Shown here in pieces: positions 34,591-46,311 of a stretch of DNA of 64,000 nucleotides. Origin of the DNA: Petrolisthes cinctipes (Eukaryota; Arthropoda; Malacostraca; Decapoda; Porcellanidae). The notes below the pieces were generated by a model that was not told the DNA's origin, did not search any database, and worked only from the letters and a program-made list of their open reading frames with translations. Location: NCBI GenBank assembly GCA_033782935.1, contig JAWQEG010001323.1, positions 853,501 to 917,500 of the forward strand, given 5' to 3'. How positions within the stretch are numbered: the first letter of the stretch is position 1; every line of letters begins with the position of its first letter. The position numbers and the translations under genes are program-made.

Positions 34591-37500
34591 TGATTGCCGG
34601 CTGGATGTCATCTCCTGGAATGTATGTGGTATCACCAGTTATGCTAAGCTCACTCAACTCAAGGCCTATGTTTTTCGTCATCATCCCAGTGTTATTTTTC
34701 TCCAGGAAGCATTTCCAGGACGGCCGCTCGCTCTTGGGCAAGCTCCTCCCCTCTCAGTTTATGTGCCATATGTTCATCTGGTAAGGAATGGTCTCCTGAC
34801 TTACATACATAGCTCCTTGCCACATCGCCTTCTCCGTACCTCCACTGATCCTGACATGACCTTTCAGCTATTTGAGGTTCTACCTGGGAATGGAGTACTC
34901 CAACTATGTAATGTCTATTCTGCCCCAGCTAGACTCACTCTTGAGGCTCTTCCTTCTCCAACAGTGCGTGGTATGGTGTATATGGGAGATTTTAATGCTC
35001 GGCATTCTGATTTGGGTGATGGTACTGGCTCTATTAATCGTAATGGTGTTCGTCTAATTTCATACATCCGCAAGCATCATCTGACACACTGGGACACTGG
35101 TGGTGCCACTCATTGCCGGGGAGGTACTCTGGATTACATCCTCTCGTCTGGCCTGATAGCATCTCAGGTCCAGTGCTTCTCCGTGCCAGACTTGTTCTCT
35201 GATCACATTGCTCTTCGGTTTCATTATTCTCTAACTGCTGGGTCAGGTGCTTCAGCCACTCGTTTGCGTATTGCTGTGCCCCCTAAATATTGCCCGACTT
35301 ACATCTTATTTATGGCCCATGTATTCCCTACATTTGACATATCATCAGCTGAACAGTTGTACTCTGATCTTGTATCTGCTACTCATGACTTTTATAGGCT
35401 ATACGTCTCCCGGCCACACCTCCAGCATCGCCATACTGCCCACTCCTGGACGCTGGATGCACGTATACAGGAGGCAAAGGAGGAGGCTGAACGTGATGGC
35501 CTATTGTTTCAAGCCAACCCAACCCCTGACCTACTCCATCGTTACCAGATGTCTAGGGACGCTTTAGTTGCCCTGCAGGATTGTGCTCACACTGAGTCTT
35601 GGCAGCGGTTCACGGACAGCATCAACCAGCAAACAAGTGTGGCTTCTATGTGGCACCTCATCCGTCGGGTTGTTAAAAAGACACCGGCCACTGCTCGTCA
35701 TCACACTCCTGCCGATTATGCCAAACAACTTGTCGATGCCTGGTCAGAACAATCTACCCCAGCCAGTCTACCCATCCACATACAAGATGCACTCGCTTCC
35801 CGTGCTGCTGTCCATCGGCTACGTCTAATGTCTGCTCTGTTACAAGATGATGACGATGATGCAGAGGAGATAGCTGAGGAGGAGTTGCACCGTGCTCTCA
35901 TTCGGGGTAGAGCTTCTTCCCCTGGTGATGATGGTATTACTTATGCTGTGCTGCGCCTACTTCAACAAGTTCCTGGGAACCCTCTACTTCGACTGTACAA
36001 TCTTTGTCTTCGTGACGGTTGTGTACCACGAGCCTGGACCAGCAGCACAATAATACCCATCCCTAAGCCCGGCACTGCGAAGTTCAGGCCTATTTCCCTT
36101 ACTTCCTGTTTCTGTAAGGTTATGGAGAGAATCTTACTCAATCGTCTCATGTACAGACTGTAGGATCGCCTCTCTCCATGGCTGTTTGGTTTCCTTCCCC
36201 AGCGGAGCACACATCACTGCCTAGTCGACCTGTACTCTCGCCTTTCCAGGGACAGTGTGGTGGCCTTCATTGACCTTCGAAGTGCCTTCGATGTTGCTAA
36301 TAGAGACGTCATTTTGGATCAACTGGTTGACTTTGGGATAAAGGGTAATCTACTACGGTGGATTCGGGGCTACCTGAGTAACAGGACCTCCCGTGTGTTT
36401 TTCAGTGGTGCACTCAGTCCTTTGCGCAGTTTTCATCTTGGTACACCTCAAGGTGGTGTTCTCAGCCCATTGTTATTTAATATTCTGATGCATCGGTTGC
36501 TCACTTCTCTCCCTGATATTCCTGGAACTACAATTACGTGCTATGCTGATGATATCTGTGTTCATTCTACCTCACCAAGGGATCTCCAGCGGTTTCTTGA
36601 CTCCTTCTCTGTGGCCTCCTCTCACTGTGGCATCATTGTCTCCACAGATAAGAGCAGAATATTCACCTGCCGCCTTCCTCAAGCTCAGCCAGTGTTCACC
36701 ATTGGAGGGACTGTCATTCCCATGTGTTCCCAGTACTGCTACCTGGGTGCGCCAGTCAATATTTGGCCGATTGTCCCTGCCAGACCTCAAGACCATCCCA
36801 TTGTCCAGGACTTATTGGGTCGTCTCCAGCGCCGACTTACACCACTTCAATGGCTATCTAACAACTCCTCGGGCATCTCCATCCCAGTAGCCAGGACCAT
36901 CTATATTGCTTTTATCCGTTCAGTTGTTGATTACCTTTCCCCTGCTCTGATTCAACTTCCTAGGGCTACTCTGGAAACTTTAGAAAAATTTCAAAATAGA
37001 GCAATGAGAATTATTCTCGGCTGTCCAATGTCGACCAGGATAGTGAACATGCAGCGTGAGTTGCGTCTTCCCCCATTAGTGGAGAGAATTTATTCTAATG
37101 TTACTTGCTTCACTGTCAAGTGCCTCCATTTCCCACATCTTTCACCCCATTACTCTCAGTTAGTCAGGACTTCTCTTAGACCAAACTACCCGGTCCCTCC
37201 CATACTGCCTGCTGGACGTACTCTTATAAGGTTTGTTTCCTCTGTGCTCCGTGGTCTTAATATAGATATAATGGTTGCAGACGTCCCCCCAGGGCCCCCT
37301 CCATGGATGCTACCAACACCTGATGTGAGCTTTACACCTACTTCCAAGTCGGAGCTGCCTTCTCTACAGCAGCAGTTGGCTCTGGAACACATAGAAACAG
37401 TGACTTCCTCCATCACAGATCCATACTGCCTCTACACTGATGGCTCATTGCAGGTGGATGGTGCAGCAGGTTGTGCTGTTTTCTCGCCTGACCTGGAGTC

Positions 37501-38272
37501 ACCTCCAGGGGGCTGGGTTGGCCGTCGTCTCTGTAACCACTCTAGCTCAACATTGTGTGAACTGTATGCCATTCTGGATGCTGTTAGTGTTGTTTGTCAA
37601 CGTGGAGTGAATGCTGCCATTTTTTGTGACTCCAAACCTGCCCTTCATTCCCTCTCTAGTGTTCAGCCCACACACTCTACTGTTGTTCAGCAGATTTTAT
37701 CGTTTTTGGCCTTATTGCGTCACCGTAACTTGACTGTCAAATTTTTATGGGTGCCATCCCATGTAGGTTTGCGTCACAATGGTACAGTTGACAGACTCGC
37801 AAAGGAAGCCTGCCATCTGCCTCCTCGTGGTGCTGGACGTCCTTTCTCCCTGACATGTTACCTCTCTAAAGTCCGCTCCGCCGCTCTCCTCCCTGTACGG
37901 CGACGCAGGGATGCAGAGAGGCCCTTCAGCATCTCCATCACCCATTACGAGTCTGTCTGCCATCACAAATATTCCTACCGTCGTCGAGGCCTCATGGTTC
38001 GGAGGCACAATGTAGTCTCTGCTCGTTTGAGGCTTGGCTACCGGCCACTGTGGCAGGTTGCTGGGATGCAGGGTGAGCCTCCCTTCACTGAGTGTCGCTT
38101 GTGTCGAGCGCCTCGTGCTAACACTATAGAGCACTATTGCCTGGCCTGCCCCACTGTTCGACACTTGCTGCCCCAGGGCCTGCCACTTGATGTGGTTTGT
38201 CGACACCTGCTGAACCATCAGGTTCTGGAGGAACTTCTGGTGCGCCACCCTCGTTTTGGTGGATTTAAGTAG
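34561..38272 (+). pseudogene. LINE copy B ORF2: APE endonuclease, reverse transcriptase, RNase H, with a single in-frame TAG
   Basis: Endonuclease: DVISWNVCG (34605), FLQEAFPG, GDFNARHSDLG, SDHIALRF (about 35197). Reverse transcriptase: FRPISLTSCFCKVMERIL (about 36083), FIDLRSAFD, TPQGGVLSPLLFNILMHR, YADDICVHS (about 36541). RNase H: LYTDGS (about 37432), CELYAI, FCDSKPALHS, HNGTVDRLAKEA, so the acidic residues are present. A C-terminal CRLC...EHYCLAC cluster lies near 38093. Only the TAG at 36161-36163 breaks the frame. There is no ATG near the endonuclease start; the frame is +1 relative to ORF1 and open back into ORF1 to about 33926. Translation by frameshift or reinitiation is inferred. 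Confidence 0.93.
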
Positions 38273-38448
38273 GTCATGATGTAAATATTTGTCTGTGTGC
38301 TTGTGCTTCATTCTGTTATGTTTTCGTGATGTGAGTGTGTGTGCGCATGTGTGTGTGCTTGTGTGTGTATGTGGTCATTGGGTTCTCGTGAGTCCCGCTT
38401 ACCCTTGTGTACTGTTGTCTGCCTATTGACTGACGCTACGGCGCAATG

Positions 38449-38487
<39 letters not shown>

Positions 38488-38660
38488 AGCTTTCCACTGA
38501 CGTCAGAAGGTCGGACGAGTGTTTTGAGTAGTGAACAAACATGAATAACGAGTTCCTTATTGAACTGGTTAGAAATCATTCAGTTCTATATGATTTATCC
38601 CAACCAAAATATATGGACAGCACTACACTATTTGGAATAGTATAGGACAAGGCGCCACGG

Positions 38661-39590
38661 ATTATTCAGACCGATCTGCTGCAACGTGATAGCCGAGAAA
38701 TTTCCACGACTTTTTTACAATCACAGCAGCAGACACCCACACAATAAATTATATCACTGACAGGATTTTGCATTTCTTGCTACTAAGAATGATACAGGTA
38801 TGTCTAGAACAGCAAGATGATAATTGTGTAATTATTGCTTTCGGTCATGGATAGTGTATTCTTATTACAGTATTTGTATTAATGAACAATATACTGTATA
38901 GTCATTAACTATGCAATGATAAGTTGGAAAAAAATCACATTCTCGTTTTCCTCGTTAGAGATATATATAATCTTTTGCTGATAAATTGGTGGGCTGCTAA
39001 TTCCTACAAAATATATCAGGATAGAAACTACATCAATGTTACTTATAGGGTAATTGTTTCGTGGCATGATTTGAAAGAATCAGTAAGCCATGCACCAATT
39101 AATAAGCAAGAGATACTCTCTTTAAAGAGAAATATTTACGAAAACATACCCAATTTAGTTTACATGGCACGGGTTCTAGGTATAATGTGGCCAAGGAAGA
39201 TACCAATATGTTTTTTCCAACTTGTAATTACATAGTTAATGACTACTGTATTATATTGTCCGTTTATAGCCGTGTGGTTGGAACACCTGTAGGCAGCACA
39301 GTAAAACATCTCGTAAACAAATATATGTGTATAGAAGGTAATACAGTCATTAAAACTGTAGCTTTCACCATCTATGTTTGTGCTTTCTTAAAGTTATCAA
39401 GTTTTGTTGATGTTGTTATTTTTATCACTTATAATGTGGATATTAAGGCAGCATTTTATTTTTTCTTCCTTTTCTCCCTTCCTTCTTTTCTTTTCTGAGC
39501 CATCAAGGTGGTGAGGAGATGAGGTGGCTATATAACATGGCATCCACATGTCATGTGACCCAGCCTCGGCTAATCACAGGTCATCGCATA
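38661..39590. other. No gene seen; one weak family H fragment
   Basis: 38985-39125 contains GTGGCATGATTTGAAAGAATCA and AAGCAAGAGATACTCTCTTT, resembling the right half of family H. The open frames here lack recognisable domains. A polypyrimidine stretch lies at 39460-39497. Confidence 0.4.
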
Positions 39591-39594
39591 GGAT

Positions 39595-39865
39595 GAGTAA
39601 TGAAACGGAGTTGTCGAAACTCTTCCTATTCCATTGCTCTGGCTCCGGGAAGCATAATGGAACTCCCCCAAAGTGGGTGGCCACGGAGGAAGCATTTCCA
39701 GTTTTTTACTTTGGTGGCCACGGAAGAAGCATTTCCAGTTTTTCCTGTTCCAGCAGTCCCACCTTGCTTGGTGAAGCCTTCTCTCCCATTCACATTTCTC
39801 TGCTCATGTATTCCTTCACCAGTTTCACTCACCTGACTAGTGGTCTGCCTCTCACTACAAGAGGT
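39595..39865 (-). mobile_element. RTE-like LINE 3' fragment
   Basis: Resembles the 3' end of 58590-59270: CGGGAAG, GGGTGGCCACGG, AAGCATTTCCAGTTTTTCCTGT and TCCTTCACCAG...CTCACCTGACTAGTGGTCTG in the same order. It holds an internal 50-bp tandem duplication around TGGCCACGGA(G/A)GAAGCATTT. Confidence 0.5.
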
Positions 39866-39883
39866 TGGTTAGAGGTGGTAGTA

Positions 39884-40014
39884 CAGTGTTGGTAAATAAA
39901 TCTGGTGCAACTGATTCCTCCATGTAATTCCACGCAACAGGACACCATTATTTTTGTTAAGCTGGTCCTCTGTTTCCTGGCATACTGTGAAAGAATTAAG
40001 GCACTGTAATGTAC
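39884..40014 (+). repeat. Dispersed repeat family A, copy
   Basis: GTACAGTGTTGGTAAATAAA, ACTGATTCCTCCATG, CCATTATTTTTGTTAAGCTG, TGTTTCCTGGCATACTG. Confidence 0.65.
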
Positions 40015-40244
40015 AAAAAGTGTACATGTACTATCTCCTTAACAGTTAATGAGTAGGAACCATTAATGACGTTTGGCAGCTGCTTATTTAAGAACATAAT
40101 AAGCATTTACCCTGAAGAAGCAATAACGAAAAGTCGTCATTAAAGCCCCTTCCTCATTCGGTGTTGTTCCTTATTATTAACCATTCAGTCCAGTTCATTA
40201 ATGTATATTTGTAAATCACTTGAGAGATTACACTGACAGTCATT

Positions 40245-40585
40245 GTAGGGGAGGTGGCCGAGTGGTTAGTGTTCTGGACTCATAACCTAGAGGTCGGGAG
40301 ATCGATCCTCTCAGGTGAGGGCCTAAGAATATTTACTCTTCCGATTTGAGTTTCAGGCACTAACTATAAGGCCACCAAACTTCGAAAAACACCCTCGCTG
40401 GTACCATAACAGCTGCAGTATTTGGGAATTACCCTCACTTCCCTCCCTCTGTGGCTGGGTACCAGTTCGGAAGTCGTGACGTGTGTGTGTGTGTGTGTGA
40501 GTAGCAGTTGACCTGGGCCACGGTAACGAGCTTGATGAAGCCTATGTCCAGTGTCGGAACATGAATAAAAAAATTAAAAAAAACA
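40245..40585 (+). mobile_element. tRNA-derived SINE
   Basis: GGGGAGGTGGCCGAGTGGTT holds an A-box (TGGCCGAGTGG). GGAGATCGATCC about 35 bp on is a B-box. The tRNA-like head folds with a CAT loop but imperfectly, and an unrelated body with a (TG)n run and an A-rich tail (40562-40586) follows. I favour a SINE over a functional tRNA. Confidence 0.6.
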
Positions 40586-40589
40586 TCAT

Positions 40590-40748
40590 AGGCAAGAATA
40601 TCCATGGTGTTGATGATGGTTTTGCCCCGGTACGATGGCTCTGTTAAACGTTTGTCTATGGAGTCATCGTATGCAGGGATATCCATGCTGTTGATGATGG
40701 TGTGGTCCCGGTACGATGACTATTAAACGTTTGTCAGTGGAGTCATTG
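40590..40748 (+). repeat. Dispersed repeat family F, two tandem units
   Basis: Two adjacent units of about 80 bp, each with ATATCCATG, TGTTGATGATGGT, CGGTACGATG and TTAAACGTTTGTC, matching 12947-13030. Confidence 0.7.
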
Positions 40749-40905
40749 TACAGTCATGGTCAAAAGTCCTGCAACCTGGTGAATAAAAGCGAGCCATTTG
40801 ATTGAATCTTATGAACTAATATTGCAAAGACCAACAGCTATATTTTCGGATCATTTTTCGAAGCCATCTCATTGGAATGTGTTGGAGGAGTATTGACCAT
40901 GACTA
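40749..40905. mobile_element. Short TA-flanked MITE
   Basis: TACAGTCATGGTCAAAAGTC at the left; ATTGACCATGACTA at the right. Tc1-like ends, non-coding. Confidence 0.55.
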
Positions 40906-41202
40906 TTAGTTGTAACACACCATCGTCAACAGCCCAGCCCCCTATGTCCCTGTTCACCTAGCTGTAAGTAGGTACCCGGCTGTAAAAACAAGGATAGCAA
41001 CCTTGTAGGCTGGGGGAAGATATGTTGATGTAACAAGACTGACTGCCTTAATGACCACCACCATGAGTCGATAGGCATAAAGCCCTAAATCTTCTTTTTT
41101 TCGCCAACAGCATCATTGTTCTTGAATACGGTCCACAGAAACAACACACACACACTTTCACCATTTGGGTTTGAGTGCTACCTACAATACAGTACAGTAC
41201 AG

Positions 41203-41407
41203 TCGCGGACATACAGTAAGTTTCAATACACATATGGATAACTCACACATATTATGACTAATGTTTTTACGTTCTCATATGATATTATTATTATTATTAT
41301 TATTGTTTTGAAGAGTGAGTAGGTATAGATGGTGGTTAACCTATTTAGTGAAAAGTTTATCAGCTAACGAACAAAGGGAAGCTGTCAAACTTTTGGATAC
41401 GAGTCAC
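41203..41407. repeat. Family D element, partial
   Basis: TACAGTCGCGGACATACAGT, CTAATGTTTTTACGTTCTCA, GTTAACCTATTTAGTGAAAA, GGAAGCTGTCAAACTTTT. Confidence 0.6.
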
Positions 41408-41419
41408 CTCTAATAATAT

Positions 41420-42742
41420 GAAGCTAATGGGAATACCTCCATATTACATGAGGCAAGTGTTGATACCACTATCACACTTCCATTTCCTCCGTAGCTACCT
41501 AACAATTTAGAAACGGAGTGTCAAATATCAATCCTCGCTTTGTCCCTCACGTGCTAGCAGCCTTGTAATATTCTGAATACTTTTTATATTGCCTATTGTA
41601 CTGAATTATTGGTATTTTACTATGAATTCCTTCGTATGTCATTTGTCTCTTGGTAGCAAAAATTATTATTTGTTCTGCATCTCTCTTCTCTGTCAGTATC
41701 TCTCTTCTCTTTGTGCATTATACTTATATATATAAGCCAGTATACACACAAATAACATAATAATGTTAATGGCAGAGGTTCGATTGGTTATTAGTTCAAG
41801 AGAAGTAATGTTTATAATAATTTAAACATTGTAATAGTTCCATCAAGTAATACATGGGATGCACAGTTAAGGTTTCATCGGACATGGTAATAAAGAAGCT
41901 GGCAACTATTTTCAGCATTTCTTAAAATTAAACTTTATTGAATTGGAGTTAAGGTCTGAAATCCTGTGTTTCCCATCATACAACACCTTCCCAATACTCA
42001 CACCGTTGTATTTGATGCCATATTGGTCTTTACTGTCTACTGCTATAAGGTTGATATTAGTGTGACTTTCCATATATACTCTACCAATACTCACACCGTT
42101 GTATTTGATGCCGTATTGGTCTTTACTGTCTTCTGCTACAAGGTTGATATTAGTTTGAATTTCCATATACACCTTGCCTCGTGAACTGACTGACTGCACC
42201 AACTTACACATCTTCAAGTCATCAGGACTGACATGTTGGAGAGGGAATATTTCCACACTCAGTCTTCAATACCCTTAACAGTTTAGTGGTTTTCAACCAA
42301 TTCATAATCCTCTTCGAGTATTAAAACAAATGTGGGCTAACGAGAATAGAGTCAACGTCAGTCTCTAATTGATGTACAAAAAAAAAAAAAAAAACGTTGA
42401 CAAGCCTGTGGGTGCCAGACGCAATCTCCCTGGCCTCTGCTCACAAGTATTTTCTGCCAAAATAAACATTTTAGCAACCTAGAAACAGATGAAATACCGA
42501 GGGATTCATAGTAAATTACCAAACAGTACGTGTTCACTATATTCAATACAACAGGCTGTTATTAAAAGTATTCAGAATATTACAAGGCTGCTATCATATG
42601 AGGGATAATAAGAGCCCTTGATATATGACACGACGATTATAAACTGTTTGGTAGATACGGGGGAAATGGAAGTGTGTGTTAGTGGTATCAACACTTGTCA
42701 CATGTAATATAAAGGTATTCACATTTGCTTCATTTAATAAAG
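41420..42742. mobile_element. Foldback-type element with 0.2-kb inverted arms
   Basis: Left arm about 41420-41615, right arm about 42535-42742. Mirrored words include GAATACCT(C/T)(C/T)ATATTACAT, CAAGTGTTGATACCACTA, CACACTTCCATTTCC and AGCAGCCTTGTAATATTCTG. The arms have diverged visibly, so it is old. The interior carries a tandemly duplicated open segment on the minus strand and a 16-bp A run. Superfamily unknown. Confidence 0.65.
41912..42256 (-). other. Open segment with a 31-residue tandem duplication, unidentified
   Basis: The frame is open back from TGA at about 41912 to a stop near 42270, but has no clear ATG start. Two adjacent 93-bp units encode NINLIAVDSKDQYGIKYNGV and NINLVAEDSKDQYGIKYNGV, each followed by SIG(K/R)V. 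The 93-bp period preserves the frame, and differences between units are mostly modest. I do not recognise the domain. It lies between the arms of the foldback-type element and may be a remnant of its cargo. Confidence 0.3.
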
Positions 42743-42744
42743 AG

Positions 42745-43085
42745 CATTCTGGTTCATTATTCTTATTCAGTTATTGTGTAAGTATTTTTCAGCATTTAGT
42801 ACTTGATAATCACCATTGAATTCTATACGAATAAAGTATACAATGATGTTACCACGGTTGTTTTTGTGTTACATCATAATATTAAAAAGTTAATCTTACC
42901 TTTAATAATATTAATAATTGACACGAATGTCAGTAAATAAATAATTGATAATTGGGTGTATTTTCGTACATTTATTAAAGATTCTACTCAACTCTCATCT
43001 GCCCAAGAATAATTTCTCACCTCTCTTGTATAGGCACCCCCCCTACCCTCATCATCCCTCCTTACTTCTCCCTCCCACCAGTGAA
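42745..43085. other. No gene seen
   Basis: AT-rich then a pyrimidine-rich stretch (43015-43080) directly before LINE copy C. Confidence 0.4.
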
Positions 43086-43095
43086 TGGTTCTTTA

Positions 43096-45244
43096 TTTTT
43101 TTTTAATTCATTGCGCCGTAGCGTCAGTAAATAGGCAGACAACAGTACACAAGGGTAGGCAGGACTCACGAGAACCCAATGACCACACACACACACAAGC
43201 ACACACAAGCGCGCGCACACACACACATCACAAAAACATAACAGAATGGAGCACAAGCACACAGACAAATATTTACATCATGACCTACTTAAATCCACCA
43301 AACGAGGGTGGCGCACCAGAAGTTCCTCCAGAACCTGGTGGTTCAGCAGGTGTCGACAAACCACATCAAGTGGCAGGCCCCGGAGCAGCAAGTGTTGGAC
43401 AGTGGGGCAGGCCAGGCAATAGTGCTCTATAGTGTTAGCACGAGGCGCTCGACGCAAGCGACACTCAGAGAAGGGAGGCTCACCCTGCATCATAGCAACC
43501 TGCCACGGTGGCCGGTAGCCAAGCCTCAAACGAGCAGAGACTACATTGTGCCTCCGAACCATGAGGCCTCGACGACGGTAGGAATATTTGTGATGGCAGA
43601 CAGACTCATAATGTGTGATGGAGATGCTGAAGGGCCTCTCTGCATCCCTGCATCGCCGTACAGGGAGGAGAGCGGCGGAGCGGACTTTAGAGAGGTAACA
43701 TGTCAGGGAGAGAGGACGTCCAGCACCACGAGGAGGCAGATGGCAGGCTTCCTTTGCGAGTCTGTCAACTGTACCATTGTGACGTAAACCTACATGGGAT
43801 GGCACCCATAAAAATTTGACAGTCAAGTTACGATGACGCAATAAAGACAAAAACGATAAAATCTGCTGAACAACAGTAGAGTGTGTGGGCTGAACACTAG
43901 AGAGAGAATGAAGGGCAGGTCTGGAGTCACAAAAAATGGCAGCATTCACTCCACGTTGACAAACAACACTAACAGCATCCAGAATGGCATTCAGTTCACA
44001 CAATGTTGAGCTAGAGTGGTTACAGAGACGACGGCCAACCCAGCCCCCTGGAGGTGACTCCATGTCAGGTGAGAAAACGGCACAACCTGCTGCACCATCC
44101 ACTTGCAATGAGCCATCAGTGTAGAGGCAGTATGGATCTGTGATGGAGGAAGTCACTGTTTCTATGTGTTCCAGAGCCAACTGCCGCTGTAGAGAAGGCA
44201 GTTCCGACTTGGAAGTAGGTGTGAAGCTCACATCAGGTGTTGGTAGCATCCACGGAGGGGGTCCTGGGGGGACGTCGGCCACCATTATATCTATATTAAG
44301 ACTACGGAGCATAGAGGAAACAGACCTTATAAGAGTACGTCCAGCAGGCAGTATGGGAGGGACCGGGTAGTTTGGTCTAAGAGAAGTCCTGACTAACTGA
44401 GAGTAATGGGGTGAAAGATGTGGAAAATGGAGGCACTTGACAGTGAAGCAAGTAACATTAGAATAAATTCTCTCCACTAACGGGGGAAGACGCAACTCAC
44501 GCTGCATGTTCACTATCCTGGTCGACATTGGACAACCGAGAATTATTCTCATTGCTCTATTCTGAAATTTTTCTAAAGTTTTAAGAGTACCCCTGGGAAG
44601 TTGAATCAGAGCAGGGGAGAGGTAATCAACAACTGAACGGATAAAAGCAATATAGATAGTCCTGGCTACTGGGATGGAGATGCCCGAGGAGTTGTTAGTG
44701 AGCCATTGAAGTGGCGTAAGTCGGCGCTGGAGACGACCCAATAAGTCCTGGACAATGGGATGGTCTTGAGGTCTAACAGGGACAATTGGCTAAATATTGA
44801 CTGGTGCGCCCAGGTAGCGATACTGGGAACACATGGGAATGACAGTCCCTCCAATGGTGAACACTGGCCGAGCTTGAGGAAGGCGGCAGGTGAATATTCT
44901 GCTCTTATCTGGGGAGACAATAATGCCACAGTGAGAGGAGGACACAGAAAAGGAGTCAAGAAACCGCTGGAGATCCCTTGGTGAGGTAGAATGAACACAG
45001 ATATCATCAGCATAGCACGTAATTGTAGTTCCAGGTATATCAGGGAGAGAAGTGAGCAGCCGATGCATCAGAATATTAAATAACAATGGGCTGAGAACAC
45101 CCCCTTGAGGCGTACCAAGATGAAAACTGCGCAAAGGACTGAGCGCACCACTGAAAAACACACGGGAGGTCCTGTTACTCAGGTAGCCCCGAATCCACCG
45201 TAATAGATTACCCTTTATCCCAAAGTCAACCAGTTGATCCAAAA
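43096..45244 (-). mobile_element. LINE copy C, 5'-truncated
   Basis: Minus-strand copy ending in a short poly(A) (T run at 43096-43104). It starts within the reverse transcriptase at LDQLVDFGIKGN, where it is joined to pogo-like DNA at about 45244. 5' truncation is usual for LINEs. I found no target duplication. Confidence 0.93.
43278..45244 (-). pseudogene. LINE copy C ORF2 fragment (RT end and RNase H)
   Basis: Holds SNRTSRVFFSGALSP, GTPQGGVLSPLLFNILMHR, YADDICVHS, and the complete RNase H with LYTDGS, LCELNAILDA, FCDSRPALHS and GTVDRLAKEA. A TAG near 44790 replaces a tryptophan found in copies A and B. The frame ends at RLVDLSRS because of a one-base change near the end. It lacks the region of the shared TAG. 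Confidence 0.92.
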
Positions 45245-45521
45245 ACATACCCCATATATGGGTAAGTTGGCACAAACTATGGGTAAATTGACATATCACT
45301 TATTAATAGCAACTTAGATCTATGTATTATAGTTTTAGATACAGAATATCCATAAAGCTTCATTTTAAAAATATTCAATTCCAAAGCAATATAAAATATA
45401 TATTGTTTTATTGAAGAAAGTAACTTATTATCACAAAAAATACTAGGCCTCATGTATTATGTTGAAAATAATTATATTTCCTTATCAGAAATGAATATAG
45501 GACACTTAATTTGAGCTAAAC

Positions 45522-46302
45522 TTAATCTAAATCATCATCCGAGTCACAGTTTTGGCATATATAAAGCAAAGTTACACACTCTACACTGTATCCACACTTC
45601 CCTTGGCTTACTTTTGGAAAAAGGCTCCAACACACCAAACAGAGACTGTCCTCTTCCTCTGAGCTTTCTCCGTCATAATGAACAAGTTTTGATTTATCTG
45701 ATCTATGTTTTTTCGTTGTTGAAAATAAGTTTTTCTTAGCCTTGTGTGTTTTTTGTGAAGATATTTTTTCCAGTGCATTTTTCACGGATGTGTCAGTGGG
45801 AATGGCAGAGAAGCGTTTCCTCTTATTCACTCCATTTTTCTTCCTGGAACTTGCTTTAGGCAAAGGTCTAAGTGTTTCAGGTGTGGGATCTTTTTTCTCA
45901 GAGAGTCCAGATGTAGATGGTGTACAGTAAGTTCATTCACGTCTTGAAGGCTAGCGACATCATTGACTGAACAAGATTTTGGTTGGTCTGTTGCAATAAG
46001 ATTCTGTGTGGTATCATTGCTGTGTGTTATCAAGGGAATTTATCTGTTGCTGAACACTGTTTTCATTGGCTGTTTCTTGTTGAACGTCTTCCTGTGGTCT
46101 GTCCGTCACATATGCACTCATAAAATCAGAATCCTGGAATATGTCTCTGTTGAAGGGTGAAATTCCTGCAGCCCTAAACCCAGCCAATATATTAGCTGGA
46201 TTTACAGCAAGTGGAAAAGCTGTGGAAACTACGTCTGGAATATCATAAATGGTCATAGTTGATCCAGGATGTGAAGTCATCTACGAGTCATTTGCTCTAT
46301 TG
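45522..46302 (-). pseudogene. pogo/Tigger-like transposase C-terminus, copy 1
   Basis: Starts after the MITE with an in-frame TAG just before MTSHPGSTMTIYDIPDVVS. It continues through AGFRAAGISPFNRDIFQ, a motif typical of DDE_1-type pogo transposases. A one-base frame change occurs near 46025. The basic, serine-rich tail ends in a cysteine cluster (CLVCW...CGYSVECVTLLYICQNC) like the small zinc-binding tail of these proteins, then a TAA at about 45522. Unlike copy 2, the last 113 residues have no stop. Confidence 0.75.
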
Positions 46303-46311
46303 ACATATTTC

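Larger units (their letters stand above)
32817..38481 (+). mobile_element. LINE copy B, full length, with 12-bp target duplication
   Basis: Flanked by AAACTCAGCTTT at 32805-32816 and 38482-38493. Begins GGTCTCGCTCC and ends CGCAATGAATT plus a poly(A) tail of about 30. The 5' leader has a (TG)n tract. ORF1 and ORF2 follow, with only two point-mutation stops in total. The intact target duplication and long tail indicate the most recent insertion of the three copies. Confidence 0.95.
32605..38660 (+). mobile_element. Harbinger-like element, copy 3, carrying LINE copy B
   Basis: The left piece 32605-32816 begins TTAAAGGTTCATTCACAC, matching copies 1 and 2. The right piece 38494-38660 continues CCACTGACGTCAGAAGGTCG and then the MADF remnant ATGAATAACGAG..., with FLIELVRNHSVLYDLSQPKYM visible from about 38541. 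The interruption is LINE copy B with its target duplication. The right terminal repeat is not seen, so the 3' half is truncated. Confidence 0.65.

Noticed and set aside
39187..39498. 103-residue hydrophobic plus-strand frame
   Set aside because: No domain, no splice support, and a composition typical of AT-rich non-coding DNA.
40245..40320. Functional tRNA gene
   Set aside because: A- and B-box-like sequences are present, but arm pairing is imperfect and the sequence continues into a SINE-like body with an A-rich tail.
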